From positions 1 to 64,000 of the forward strand of contig JAEYZG010000062.1 of NCBI GenBank assembly GCA_023428135.1: a stretch of 64,000 nucleotides of DNA, written 5' to 3'. Of the stretch, positions 16,399 through 24,358 are shown one piece after another (positions within the stretch are counted from its first letter, which is position 1; each line of letters starts with the position of its first letter). The notes beneath the pieces were generated by a model that saw nothing but the letters and a program-made list of their open reading frames with translations, was not told the DNA's origin and made no database searches. The stretch comes from Bacteroidota bacterium. GTDB lineage: Bacteria; Bacteroidota; Bacteroidia; Cytophagales; Cytophagaceae. Made by a program: the position numbers and the translations under genes.

Positions 16399-17889
16399 AT
16401 GACATTAGAAAAAACTAAGATCGATAGCAGTCTTCAACGGCGCCACAACGATTCTCATGCATTACCTTCCATTCTGTTTGGATATGGAAAACTGGCAAGA
16501 AATGCTCAAGAAGGTCAAAATGGTGGATATGGCAATAAGGTCATGCAATCTATGAGCTATGGTTATGGAGACATTCAGCTGAAGAAAGATGAACAAGAAG
16601 AAAGCGTTCAGTTGAAACAGGATTCTGCACCAGGTTTTTTGAATGCAAATAATACAGGTTTACCTGATCATTTGAAATCAGGAATAGAAAACCTTTCAGG
16701 TATATCCATGAGTGATGTAAAGGTTCACTATAACTCTGACAAGCCAGCTCAAATGAAGGCTCATGCGTATGCCCAGGGAACGGACATACATGTAGCCTCG
16801 GGTCAGGAGAAGCATTTACCTCATGAAGCATGGCATGTGGTGCAGCAAAAGCAAGGAAGGGTGCAGCCTACCATGCAAATGAAAGGCGAGACAAATGTGA
16901 ATGATGACCAGGGATTGGAACAAGAAGCAGATATTATGGGAGAAAAAGCTTTAACAGCAGGGCAAAATAGAAATACAGCTTTCAAAACAATAAATGCAGT
17001 ACCAGGAAATGATGCAGTTCAGAGAAAAAGAGCCCTGGATGCTGAAACAACACTGACGGACTTTGCCCAAATTGCCAGGGGAGATAATGGAAAGGATGAT
17101 GACACGGTACAAGTTGCAGAAAACAACTATCAAAAAAGTCTAATATCCGGTAGGGATAAAATGAATGAAGCTGTAAAATGGTTTACAAATGCTCCCGACA
17201 AGAAACCGCAAATAGATACAAAAGATACCCATCAAAATGTTTTTGACAGGTATAAAGTATACTGGTTTTTTGATAAAGATGAAGTAACAATATGCTTGGC
17301 ACGTGGATATATAATCACCTCAGGTGAAGATGATGAAAATATATTTATAGAAAATACCGCTGAAAGCGGAAAAGTCGGCGGTTATAACCAAGGCCCGTTT
17401 GAAGATGACCAGGATTATTTATATGCCAATAGCTATAATGTTAAAACCGGTGAATTTCATGCCAGCATAAATTACAGAAGCAATGATATCGAAATTGCAG
17501 AAGGAAAAAATCTGCCACCAGCATTAAGTAATTCAGAAATCATCTGGTTTATGCAATCCTTTGCCAAAGAAGTATACAAGAAAGAATACCCGGAAGCTGA
17601 AGGACTCAGTGAAATTACCTCAATAAGCAGGGAGCAAATAGGAAATACCCAAACTCTTGATACCATATTTATGGCAGATGAAAACAGAATAGCATTTAAA
17701 GAAGGAAAAGTAAAACTTGATGAGCCCACGGAAGAAGCTATTGCAATTCTTGGAACACCTAATGGCAATTCTGCATTGTGGCTGCTTATACAACATGAAA
17801 AATCAGGTCAGGTTGATATTGAGTCTTTAGAGTTTGAAAGCGATCATATTAAAATTAATTATATGAGAGATGAAACTCAACAAGACTAA
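16399..17889 (+). CDS. DUF4157 (eCIS core domain) protein with an unrecognised C-terminal region
   Basis: 496 residues from the ATG at 16399, the first Met consistent with a soluble N-terminus; an upstream in-frame ATG at 16309 adds 30 unsupported residues. The N-terminal ~85 residues are polar and Gln-rich (VQLKQDSAPGF). The DUF4157 domain follows (about 87-190): LPDHLKSGIENLSGISMSDV, VHYNS, AYAQGTDIHVASG, and the metalloprotease-like HEAWH (142-146) with HVVQQKQGRVQPT. Acidic EQEAD (about 180) closes it. A VQRKR linker (about 205) leads to ~290 residues I cannot assign, with YKVYWFFDKDEVTICLARGY and an acidic tail. In other genomes this domain marks cargo or accessory proteins of extracellular contractile injection systems and polymorphic toxins. 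No sheath, tube, baseplate or AAA+ gene is in this window, so it is an orphan here. Confidence 0.8.
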   Translation: MTLEKTKIDSSLQRRHNDSHALPSILFGYGKLARNAQEGQNGGYGNKVMQSMSYGYGDIQLKKDEQEESVQLKQDSAPGFLNANNTGLPDHLKSGIENLSGISMSDVKVHYNSDKPAQMKAHAYAQGTDIHVASGQEKHLPHEAWHVVQQKQGRVQPTMQMKGETNVNDDQGLEQEADIMGEKALTAGQNRNTAFKTINAVPGNDAVQRKRALDAETTLTDFAQIARGDNGKDDDTVQVAENNYQKSLISGRDKMNEAVKWFTNAPDKKPQIDTKDTHQNVFDRYKVYWFFDKDEVTICLARGYIITSGEDDENIFIENTAESGKVGGYNQGPFEDDQDYLYANSYNVKTGEFHASINYRSNDIEIAEGKNLPPALSNSEIIWFMQSFAKEVYKKEYPEAEGLSEITSISREQIGNTQTLDTIFMADENRIAFKEGKVKLDEPTEEAIAILGTPNGNSALWLLIQHEKSGQVDIESLEFESDHIKINYMRDETQQD

Positions 17890-17946
17890 ATAAATGTGAT
17901 ATAAAATGACAAATGAGACTTGAACAATATGAACTTCTCCCCCTAG

Positions 17947-18030
17947 CCTCTCTGGTTGAAGTCTGTAGACTTCAACCCACAAATAATAGCAAGTCTATTG
18001 ACTTGCGGTTTCAAAGGGCAGGCAATTAAA
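17947..18030. repeat. family A interspersed repeat, copy A5
   Basis: CCTCTCTGGTTGAAG start, perfect GGTTGAAGTC-TGTA-GACTTCAACC palindrome and GCAAGTC-TATT-GACTTGC, then a GGGCAGGCAATT tail. It lies between the DUF4157 gene stop and the family E block at 18050. Confidence 0.85.
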
Positions 18031-18049
18031 ATTCAAGATAGTTCTAATC

Positions 18050-18106
18050 CATGACCAGTACTGGATCACCTATACCTCTTGCTGTTGCTCCATCTCTTGC
18101 TCCTTA
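18050..18106. repeat. family E repeat, right flank of the DUF4157 gene
   Basis: CATGACCAGTACTGG, CTCTTGCTGTTGCTCC and CTTGCTCC match the block at 16153-16215. The two lie about 1.9 kb apart in direct orientation and bracket the DUF4157 gene and repeat A5. Confidence 0.55.
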
Positions 18107-19207
18107 TCACACAGATTCTTTTTCTTTCTTCACATCGTCAGGAAACCTGAGTGCTGTTTCGGTAAGCTGTTGTGAGAAGGTATATATATCTTCTAATGAA
18201 TCAATAGAGTGTTTAGTTTCCATTTTATTGGAATCGAATAATCCGATATATCTTTTAGATCCATTTAGATACAATCTGCAGATGGTCTTATTCCTGTTAT
18301 CATCAAGTAAAATATTGAAATAAGACTGGGTATCTCTATAGTTGATCCTGGTACTCCTTACTGAATTCCTGAGAAGAGATTTTATAATAAAGTATGCTTC
18401 AATTTCAAGTTCAGTAGTAACAATTCTGGATTCATCCACAATCTGAACAGGTGTATCATTGGCGACAACTATAATCTTTTCTTCTAGTCCTTTTGATTCA
18501 GTAGATAAAGCCGCTTTTAATCTGTCATTAATAGTATCAGTTATAAACTGATTCACCGACTTCTTAACAATTAAAGTGAATTGCTCCATGAGCTTTGATG
18601 TAATCCTTCCATCATAAAACTTGCTGGCAAAAAACTTAACAAAGTCCTCACTTGGATTACTTAACTGATTGGCAAGAATAGACCGAACCTCTTTGCTATA
18701 CTTCAATTCACTGGCTGAGCTAAAAATTTCCTCTACATTAAAAGAATGTTTTTGAAATTTCTTTAATTCCTCCACCACATGTTCTTTAATCTCTGTCATG
18801 GTGAATTCTAAAAATGGCTTTTCATCCATTTTATTCGCCTCCTCCAGATCGGTATAGAACTTGTATACGATGCCATTGGTAAGAATACCAAATTTTGCTT
18901 TCGTTACGTGAAAGTAACGGTGCAATTGAGAATCGTGTACATTCAGATTTGCTCCCCACCATTTGCATTCAATAATCATGATGGGATTTTCATCCTTCAG
19001 AATGCAGTAATCAACTTTTTCTCCCTTCTTAATACCAATGTCGGCAACGAACTCAGGAATCACCTCAGTAGGGTTAAAAACATCATATCCCAATGTTTGG
19101 ATAAATGGCATGATGAAAGCATTCTTAGTTGCTTCTTCTGTCTGAATCTGATCTTTAAGTCTGGCTACCTTATCACTTAAGGCACGAATCTGATCTATGA
19201 AATCCAT
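18107..19207 (-). CDS. HsdR-N-like PD-(D/E)xK nuclease-domain protein
   Basis: 366 residues from the ATG at 19207, chosen because MDFIDQIRAL is the usual start of this family; the frame to 19240 adds 11 residues. The N-terminal half is an HSDR_N-type restriction domain: Glu25 in TEEATKNAFIMPFIQTLG, Asp66 in KVDYCIL and the Glu80-x-Lys82 pair in MIIECKWWG, together the PD-(D/E)xK metal site. There are no helicase motifs, so it is not a full type I R subunit. The C-terminal half is helical, then ends in a basic beta-rich part. Such stand-alone proteins are often annotated as type I restriction enzyme R protein N-terminal-domain proteins; a defence role is inferred. The gene diverges from the one at 19229, with only 21 bp between the starts. 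Confidence 0.75.
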   Translation of the reverse strand: MDFIDQIRALSDKVARLKDQIQTEEATKNAFIMPFIQTLGYDVFNPTEVIPEFVADIGIKKGEKVDYCILKDENPIMIIECKWWGANLNVHDSQLHRYFHVTKAKFGILTNGIVYKFYTDLEEANKMDEKPFLEFTMTEIKEHVVEELKKFQKHSFNVEEIFSSASELKYSKEVRSILANQLSNPSEDFVKFFASKFYDGRITSKLMEQFTLIVKKSVNQFITDTINDRLKAALSTESKGLEEKIIVVANDTPVQIVDESRIVTTELEIEAYFIIKSLLRNSVRSTRINYRDTQSYFNILLDDNRNKTICRLYLNGSKRYIGLFDSNKMETKHSIDSLEDIYTFSQQLTETALRFPDDVKKEKESV

Positions 19208-19228
19208 AATAAAATATTGCTTTAAAAA

Positions 19229-19663
19229 GTGGAAACTCAAATACAGAGAAATTGTTTACAATACACCGATAATCAAAGAAGGTCTATTATTGATATTATT
19301 CACAACGCAAATGAACTGCATCAGGCTCTTTTATCTTTATATAAAATGGAAGAACCAAAGGACCCTTATAATGTACTGAATTATGATCAGGTATTTATTC
19401 TTCTGAAAGATGGAATAGGAAGAGAACAATATCAGGGATATGTAAAGCTGGACCGTACCCGGAATAAATATTTTCTCTCCGGTCGGTTTGTGAAGCAGAA
19501 GAACTTTAACACGAGTTCGGTTAGATTGCTGCCTGAAAAGAATTATAAAGCTTATAAAGATACTAAAAGGGCGATAGATCAGGAGAAGTTAACAGTTAAT
19601 GTATTTTTTAGTCATATAGACTTTATCACATTACCTTTTGATAACTTTGATTGGAAGAAATGA
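19229..19663 (+). CDS. hypothetical soluble protein
   Basis: 144 residues with no recognised family. The sequence is protein-like: a helical N-terminal half (QRRSIIDIIHNANELHQALL), a basic middle with KLDRTRNKYFLSGRFVKQKNF, and a beta-rich end (VNVFFSHIDFITLPFDNFDW). There is no signal peptide or membrane helix. It starts 21 bp from the start of the divergent HsdR-N-like gene, so the two probably share a promoter region. The start is uncertain, because the first ~10 residues look less protein-like than the rest and MEEPKDPY at residue 40 is a possible internal start. Confidence 0.55.
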   Translation: METQIQRNCLQYTDNQRRSIIDIIHNANELHQALLSLYKMEEPKDPYNVLNYDQVFILLKDGIGREQYQGYVKLDRTRNKYFLSGRFVKQKNFNTSSVRLLPEKNYKAYKDTKRAIDQEKLTVNVFFSHIDFITLPFDNFDWKK

Positions 19664-19666
19664 TAA

Positions 19667-20080
19667 AAGTCAGCAACAGTTTGAGCAACGACAAGAGTTC
19701 GAGCAAGTGCAACAGGCAAAAGACAGTAACAGGTTGGGAACTGATTGTAGCTTCTCAACTAAGCATCTTTTAGGATCAGCCCGAAAATCTGGAAAATTTT
19801 CTATTTTGTCACTTTATGCAAGGTTAAGATTTATGACTTGCAGATTCTCCATTGATTCCGTATAATTGATGCCATCGCTTGAAGCGATGGCATCAATCGG
19901 ATCTTGAAACAACTTGAGAATCCCCAGCTTTTCCGATTGATCCATCTTTTATCCTCTTGCTGTCTAATCCATAGCTGTATATAAAAAAAGAAGCAAGAGT
20001 CTGAGCAAGAGCAACAGGTTTTAGCTTTTTATCAAAGCTTTCTTCATCCTGTTGCTCTTGCTCAAAACTCTTGCTGTCTA
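19667..20080. repeat. family E repeats and two hairpins in a 419-bp intergenic tract
   Basis: Blocks built on GAGCAAGAGCAACAGG occur near 19667-19720. The same block occurs as an inverted pair at about 19988-20019 and 20046-20072 (GAGCAAGAGCAACAGG against CCTGTTGCTCTTGCTC). A separate perfect palindrome with 15-bp arms and a 3-nt centre lies at 19865-19897 (ATTGATGCCATCGCT-TGA-...). No gene is seen before the tRNA. Confidence 0.6.
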
Positions 20081-20082
20081 AG

Positions 20083-20164
20083 TACCCAAGGGGGGATTTG
20101 AACCCCCACGCCTTACGGCATACGCACCTCAAACGTATATGTCTACCAGTTTCACCACCTGGGC
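20083..20164 (-). tRNA. tRNA-Leu (anticodon GAG)
   Basis: Reading on the minus strand, 82 nt fold as a class II tRNA. The acceptor arm is GCCCAGG paired with CTTGGGT, with G-U pairs at both 1-72 and 6-67. The D-arm region is GTGAAACTGGTAGAC. The anticodon stem TACGT/GCGTA holds the loop TTGAGGT, giving GAG. The long variable arm is TGCCGTAAGGCG, and the T-arm is GGGGG-TTCAAAT-CCCCC. The 3' CCA is not encoded. The variable arm and anticodon both indicate leucine. Confidence 0.93.
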
Positions 20165-20227
20165 ATCAATGTTGGTTTTACAAATTTATGAGTATTTCAA
20201 GATAATTCCAAAATCAGAATTCAAATA

Positions 20228-21262
20228 TTACCACTTTTCCCTGTGATTTTCCAAAGCATGCCTCATGCCGCCATACAGATTATTTCGCATACCGTCATTC
20301 ACAAGGAAATCATGGGGAAAGCCAAGCTCTATTTTACTTGCCTCATCCAGTCTTTTTATCTGATCTTGAGTAAGTTTAAAATTCAGGCAGGCCATATTTT
20401 CCCGCATCTGATTTTCTTTTCTGGCACCTATGACTGGTATCACTACCTGATTCTTTTGCCTTAGCCAGTTCAATGCCACTTGAGCACAGGAGCAACCTGC
20501 TTCCTCTGCTATTTCTCTTACAGAGGATACGATTTCCTGATTGCGTGCATTTAATCTTACACTATCAGTTTTAAGCCTGTTACCTTCTCCTCCACCGCCA
20601 AGATATTTTCCGGTCAATGCACCTCCTGCTATCGGAGCCCATGCCGTCACTGCAATATCCAGGTGTTTTGCCATAGGCAGAAACTCCCGCTCTGGAGTGC
20701 GCTGTAACAGACTATACTCCACCTGCATACCTGCAAAAGAAGACCAGCCTCTCAACTCAGCGATGGCATTGGACATAGAGATGATCCATGCCGGTGTATC
20801 ACTTATGGCAATATAAAATACCTTCCCTGCCCTTACCAGATCATCTAATGCTCTCAATACCTCTTCCACTGGTGTTGTAAAATCCCATGCATGGAGATAC
20901 AGAACATCAACGTATTCTGTTTTTAATCTTTTCAGACTTCCTTCAAGCGACTGCACAAGATTCTTTCTATGGTTACCTGTAGCATTCACATCATGCATTC
21001 TATTGTAAAGTGAATATTTGGTAGCAACCACAAATCTCGAGCGATCACTTGCGATAAAGTCACCTACAAATTTTTCACTGGTACCTTCAGTATAACGATT
21101 TGCTGTATCTATAAAATTTCCTCCTGCTTTGATAAAGATGTCAAACATCTTCTGACACTCATCTTTATCAGCTCCATATCCCCAGTCTCCCCCAAAAGTC
21201 ATAGTACCAAGACAAAGCTCAGACACTCTGAGACCGCTCTTTCCAAAAAGTTTATATTTCAT
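20228..21262 (-). CDS. aldo/keto reductase
   Basis: A 344-residue NAD(P)H-dependent aldo/keto reductase with a TIM-barrel layout. The start MKYKLFGKSGLRVSELCLGT is typical. The family signature IDTANRYTEGTSE supplies Asp52 and catalytic Tyr57; the catalytic Lys is in VVATKYSL (about 83) and the His in VLYLHAWD. The C-terminal cofactor-binding stretch is VVIPVIGARKENQMREN. The length fits the tas/YhdN-like branch of AKRs. The substrate is unknown. The gene lies between the tRNA-Leu and a spacer with a degenerate repeat, and marks the edge between the repeat-rich and compact halves of the window. Confidence 0.88.
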   Translation of the reverse strand: MKYKLFGKSGLRVSELCLGTMTFGGDWGYGADKDECQKMFDIFIKAGGNFIDTANRYTEGTSEKFVGDFIASDRSRFVVATKYSLYNRMHDVNATGNHRKNLVQSLEGSLKRLKTEYVDVLYLHAWDFTTPVEEVLRALDDLVRAGKVFYIAISDTPAWIISMSNAIAELRGWSSFAGMQVEYSLLQRTPEREFLPMAKHLDIAVTAWAPIAGGALTGKYLGGGGEGNRLKTDSVRLNARNQEIVSSVREIAEEAGCSCAQVALNWLRQKNQVVIPVIGARKENQMRENMACLNFKLTQDQIKRLDEASKIELGFPHDFLVNDGMRNNLYGGMRHALENHREKW

Positions 21263-21319
21263 TTTGTAATAATTAAGAAGTTACTTGATTCTGATTTGAA
21301 AAAGTAAGCAATATCACCC

Positions 21320-21400
21320 CAACTCTATGATCCTGAGCCCTGCGAAAGATCTGATAGATAAATAATTTTCAATTCAATCATAGTCTGCCCGATAGCTCAA
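21320..21400. repeat. degenerate repeat related to the tract near 15010
   Basis: TCCTGAGCCCTGCGAAAGAT followed by CTGATAG resembles TTCTGAGCCTGCGAAGAATC-TGATAG at 15010-15037, and AATTCAATCATAGTCTGCCCGATAG loosely follows the tract there. The similarity is short, so this is a weak call. Confidence 0.35.
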
Positions 21401-21523
21401 TTTTATTCTTGTGGAGCGACAGATGCATAAAAGCTCATATTAGAGTTACCATCCTTTCGCATCGCAGCATAACTGAATTCAAGATAAAAGTGTTTGTGAA
21501 AGTCTAGTTTTTCTTTTACCAAT

Positions 21524-23641
21524 CTAGAAATTAAATGTCACCCCCGGACCAAATACAACAAAGAAAGTATTGTTCTTTAAGAGATATCCGCAGCCTGCAT
21601 ACAAAGGAAAACTAAACTTGGATTCTTTTCTAACAGGGAACAAAGAGCCAAGTACTACGAAGCCAAGATCTCGCTGTTTATTATTTTCACTCAGGTTAAA
21701 AATATCCAAAGCAATAAACCCAGCTCCTACCTTATACGGTTTAAGTTTACCGACCTTTTGCTGATCATAGAAACTGAACTGAGCAAGAAAGGCAATACTT
21801 ATACCTGTCAAATTACCAAAACCAGACTGAGAAAACTTCTTTACTAAAAGCCCTGTAGGAAAGGAAACCTGAAGATCCAACGCTGTTACCATTTCCTTAA
21901 TAAAAGTAATTTTCTGTGAATATCCCGGAAGGCTATATTTCTGATCATTATGTTTTATGGTAATCTCAAGCTTCCACCATCCTTCCATATCGTAGGTCTT
22001 GTGCAACAGATAGTCATTAATATTAATCTCTCCTTTTTTACAATCTTTGACATCATAGAAAAAATACCTTGGAGAGGCTTCTCCAGGACAAACAACTACA
22101 TTCTCTATCTTTTGAAATTCAATAAGATCACTTTTAGTATTGTAGATCCTTACCTCAATATTCAGATACTGCTTTCCATAGAATCTGGTTTTCGTATCAA
22201 TGTTATTTTCAAAAAACACAATATTGATATCTTTAATAGGTGCTCTTGTCAGAACAGGTTTATTAAAGACATTTCCAGAGATCGGAAATACTTCTTTATC
22301 ATAACTCAAACCAACAAAGCCTAAAGCCTTGGGTACTTGAAACTCTCTCAACTGAAGATCATACTTAGTGATGGTTCCATTCATATAAAGAGAAATTCTT
22401 CTTTTAATAATATCCGTTGGAATTCTTATAAGATAGAATTTAACATTATCAGAAGTTCTTGTTGTATCATATTTAATATCTTTCACTCCGTCAAAATAAA
22501 AATCAGCTTTAGAAAGTCCTCTCCCCTCTATCTTTACTTCCACTCTTTCTCCGGGATAAACTACAGTGCTGCTCGTCCAGTCCTGCCCCTCTCTAAGCAC
22601 AGATATATTTTCAATGTTAGGTTTTTCCAATACATTAAAATTAGTAATAAACTCAAGTTCATCACCATCTTTAATAAACAGATAACCTTCAGATACTTTA
22701 TGAAGCGTATAAGGCCTCAGAACAGCCAGAATTTTATTACTGTTTCCCACCACAGAGACCGTATACAATTCTGCAACAAGGCGTCCTCCAGGCTTTTGTT
22801 GATTTTCCACCCTATAGGTTTTTCCAATTTCAAAATTTCTGTGAAAATCAATCTGTACTTCTTCTGTATGAAGTGAAGCTGGATCAAGGAAAAATTCATT
22901 TCTGTCAAGATTCACATAACCAATGCGACTTGGTTTTATATTAAACTTTAATTTGACAGGTGGAAGATCAAAACTTAGTTCTTTATTGCCTTTCAGAAAA
23001 GGAGCTACAGTCTTAAGATTCAAAATCAAGTCTTTATAACCCAGGCTTTCAGGGTGAACAAAAAGTTTAATATGATTATCTCCCTTTTGCAGTCTGAACT
23101 TGAGAGGTCCGGCTACCTGCCAGTCAGAAGGGATTCTGATGTTAAAGATATTTTTTGCAGGAAGCTCAATAGTCCTGTCTTCCCCTAAATACAGATCCTG
23201 AATCTCAGAAGGAGCCCCCACAAAGGTTTCGAAGAAAGGACTCATCTTTATTTCATCAGTAATTAATCCTGCATCTGTCTCTGCAATCAATACCAATCTT
23301 AGAAATTTTACATCAGGAAGATTCTGTAATCTTATTTTTCCTCTGAAATACTTATTTCCTATTTCCTTTAAAGAATCAAGCACCATATAATCTGAAGATC
23401 CGGCAATATGTAATTGCTTTATGTTTATCTCCTCTTCAGGAAACAGAACTATTTCCATGATCTCGTCTTTGTTTTCCGCTTTAAAAAACAAAGTCTTTTC
23501 ATCCTTATAAACTCTTGAATCTTTTGGGTAATGATATTCAGCAGTATCGATTCGAAAATCTATCCTCTTAAAAAAAGTTGATTGCTGTGCCTGACCAGCT
23601 GCAACAATCAACAGAAATATAATAATCAGAAAAGCTCTCAT
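21524..23641 (-). CDS. large secreted or outer-membrane protein of unknown function
   Basis: 705 residues with a clear signal peptide (MRAFLIIIFLLIVAAGQAQQ). The mature protein is almost entirely beta: several Ig-like modules, one with YPGERVEVKIEGRGLSKADF that resembles an IPT/TIG fold, and a last ~120 residues of alternating amphipathic strands (LDLQVSFPTGLLVKKF, PYKVGAGFIALDIF, FPLYAGCGYLL, FFVVFGPGVTFNF) ending in Phe, as in small outer-membrane beta barrels. I see no T9SS CTD signature and no enzyme motif. I do not recognise a named family. It lies upstream-oriented toward the AKR gene, 57 bp from deoC on the same strand, so it may be the last gene of a GH31-deoC unit. Confidence 0.7.
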   Translation of the reverse strand: MRAFLIIIFLLIVAAGQAQQSTFFKRIDFRIDTAEYHYPKDSRVYKDEKTLFFKAENKDEIMEIVLFPEEEINIKQLHIAGSSDYMVLDSLKEIGNKYFRGKIRLQNLPDVKFLRLVLIAETDAGLITDEIKMSPFFETFVGAPSEIQDLYLGEDRTIELPAKNIFNIRIPSDWQVAGPLKFRLQKGDNHIKLFVHPESLGYKDLILNLKTVAPFLKGNKELSFDLPPVKLKFNIKPSRIGYVNLDRNEFFLDPASLHTEEVQIDFHRNFEIGKTYRVENQQKPGGRLVAELYTVSVVGNSNKILAVLRPYTLHKVSEGYLFIKDGDELEFITNFNVLEKPNIENISVLREGQDWTSSTVVYPGERVEVKIEGRGLSKADFYFDGVKDIKYDTTRTSDNVKFYLIRIPTDIIKRRISLYMNGTITKYDLQLREFQVPKALGFVGLSYDKEVFPISGNVFNKPVLTRAPIKDINIVFFENNIDTKTRFYGKQYLNIEVRIYNTKSDLIEFQKIENVVVCPGEASPRYFFYDVKDCKKGEININDYLLHKTYDMEGWWKLEITIKHNDQKYSLPGYSQKITFIKEMVTALDLQVSFPTGLLVKKFSQSGFGNLTGISIAFLAQFSFYDQQKVGKLKPYKVGAGFIALDIFNLSENNKQRDLGFVVLGSLFPVRKESKFSFPLYAGCGYLLKNNTFFVVFGPGVTFNF

Positions 23642-23697
23642 GAATTACAAATGCACAACATCAATGATTCTTTAATCCTGAAAAGATAAGAATAAAA

Positions 23698-24357
23698 TCA
23701 GAAGGAAAGATACTCTTTCATAATTGCAACAGAAGAAGAAGTGCCAATGCGGTCAGCTCCTGCATCGATCATTGCTTTGACCTCATTTAATGTTTTTATC
23801 CCTCCGGAAGCTTTAATACCGGTCGATGAAGGAATATTTTGTCTAATTAGCTTTATATGTTCAGGAGTAGCACCTGCAGGAGCAAGTCCTGTGGAAGTTT
23901 TGATGAAGTCAGCGCCTGCATCTGCTGCTGCTTTACTTGCCTTTACTATCTCTTCATCAGAAAGATAAGCTGTTTCGATAATCACTTTCAGAATCTTCTG
24001 TTGTTCATGACAACATTTGGCAGCTTTGGCAATGTCAATTTTAAACCACTCCATTCCTGACTTAAAAGCAGAAATATTCATAACTATATCGAGCTCATCT
24101 GCTCCCATGCCAATAGCATGTTTTATCTCTTCAAGCCTGGTTTCTGTGAGCTGATAACCTAAAGGGAAACCAATGACTGTGACCAGATTAATATTCGCAT
24201 CGCCTATTTCACGCTTTGCCCTTTTAAGCCAAAAAGTTGGAACACAAATGCCAAAGAGCTTGAACTCTTTGGCTTCTGCGACCAACTTATCAACATCTTT
24301 ATCGGTAATAACTGGTTTTAAATTAGTGTGCTCTAAGTATAAATTTATTTCATTCAT
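23698..24357 (-). CDS. deoC: deoxyribose-phosphate aldolase
   Basis: A 219-residue class I aldolase that cleaves 2-deoxyribose-5-phosphate to glyceraldehyde-3-phosphate and acetaldehyde, in deoxynucleoside catabolism. The start LEHTNLKP is typical. Asp90 (ELDIVMNI), Schiff-base Lys153 (FIKTSTGLAPAGAT) and Lys182 (GIKASGGI) are present, with the phosphate-binding IGTSSS near the end. The ATG follows the GH31 stop codon by one base, so translation is probably coupled to it. The length matches short bacterial DeoC proteins. Confidence 0.93.
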   Translation of the reverse strand: MNEINLYLEHTNLKPVITDKDVDKLVAEAKEFKLFGICVPTFWLKRAKREIGDANINLVTVIGFPLGYQLTETRLEEIKHAIGMGADELDIVMNISAFKSGMEWFKIDIAKAAKCCHEQQKILKVIIETAYLSDEEIVKASKAAADAGADFIKTSTGLAPAGATPEHIKLIRQNIPSSTGIKASGGIKTLNEVKAMIDAGADRIGTSSSVAIMKEYLSF

Positions 24358-24358
24358 T

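Noticed and set aside
7822..18030. Family A copies as a CRISPR or as rho-independent terminators
   Set aside because: Copies are far apart rather than arrayed, and the hairpins are not followed by T-runs.
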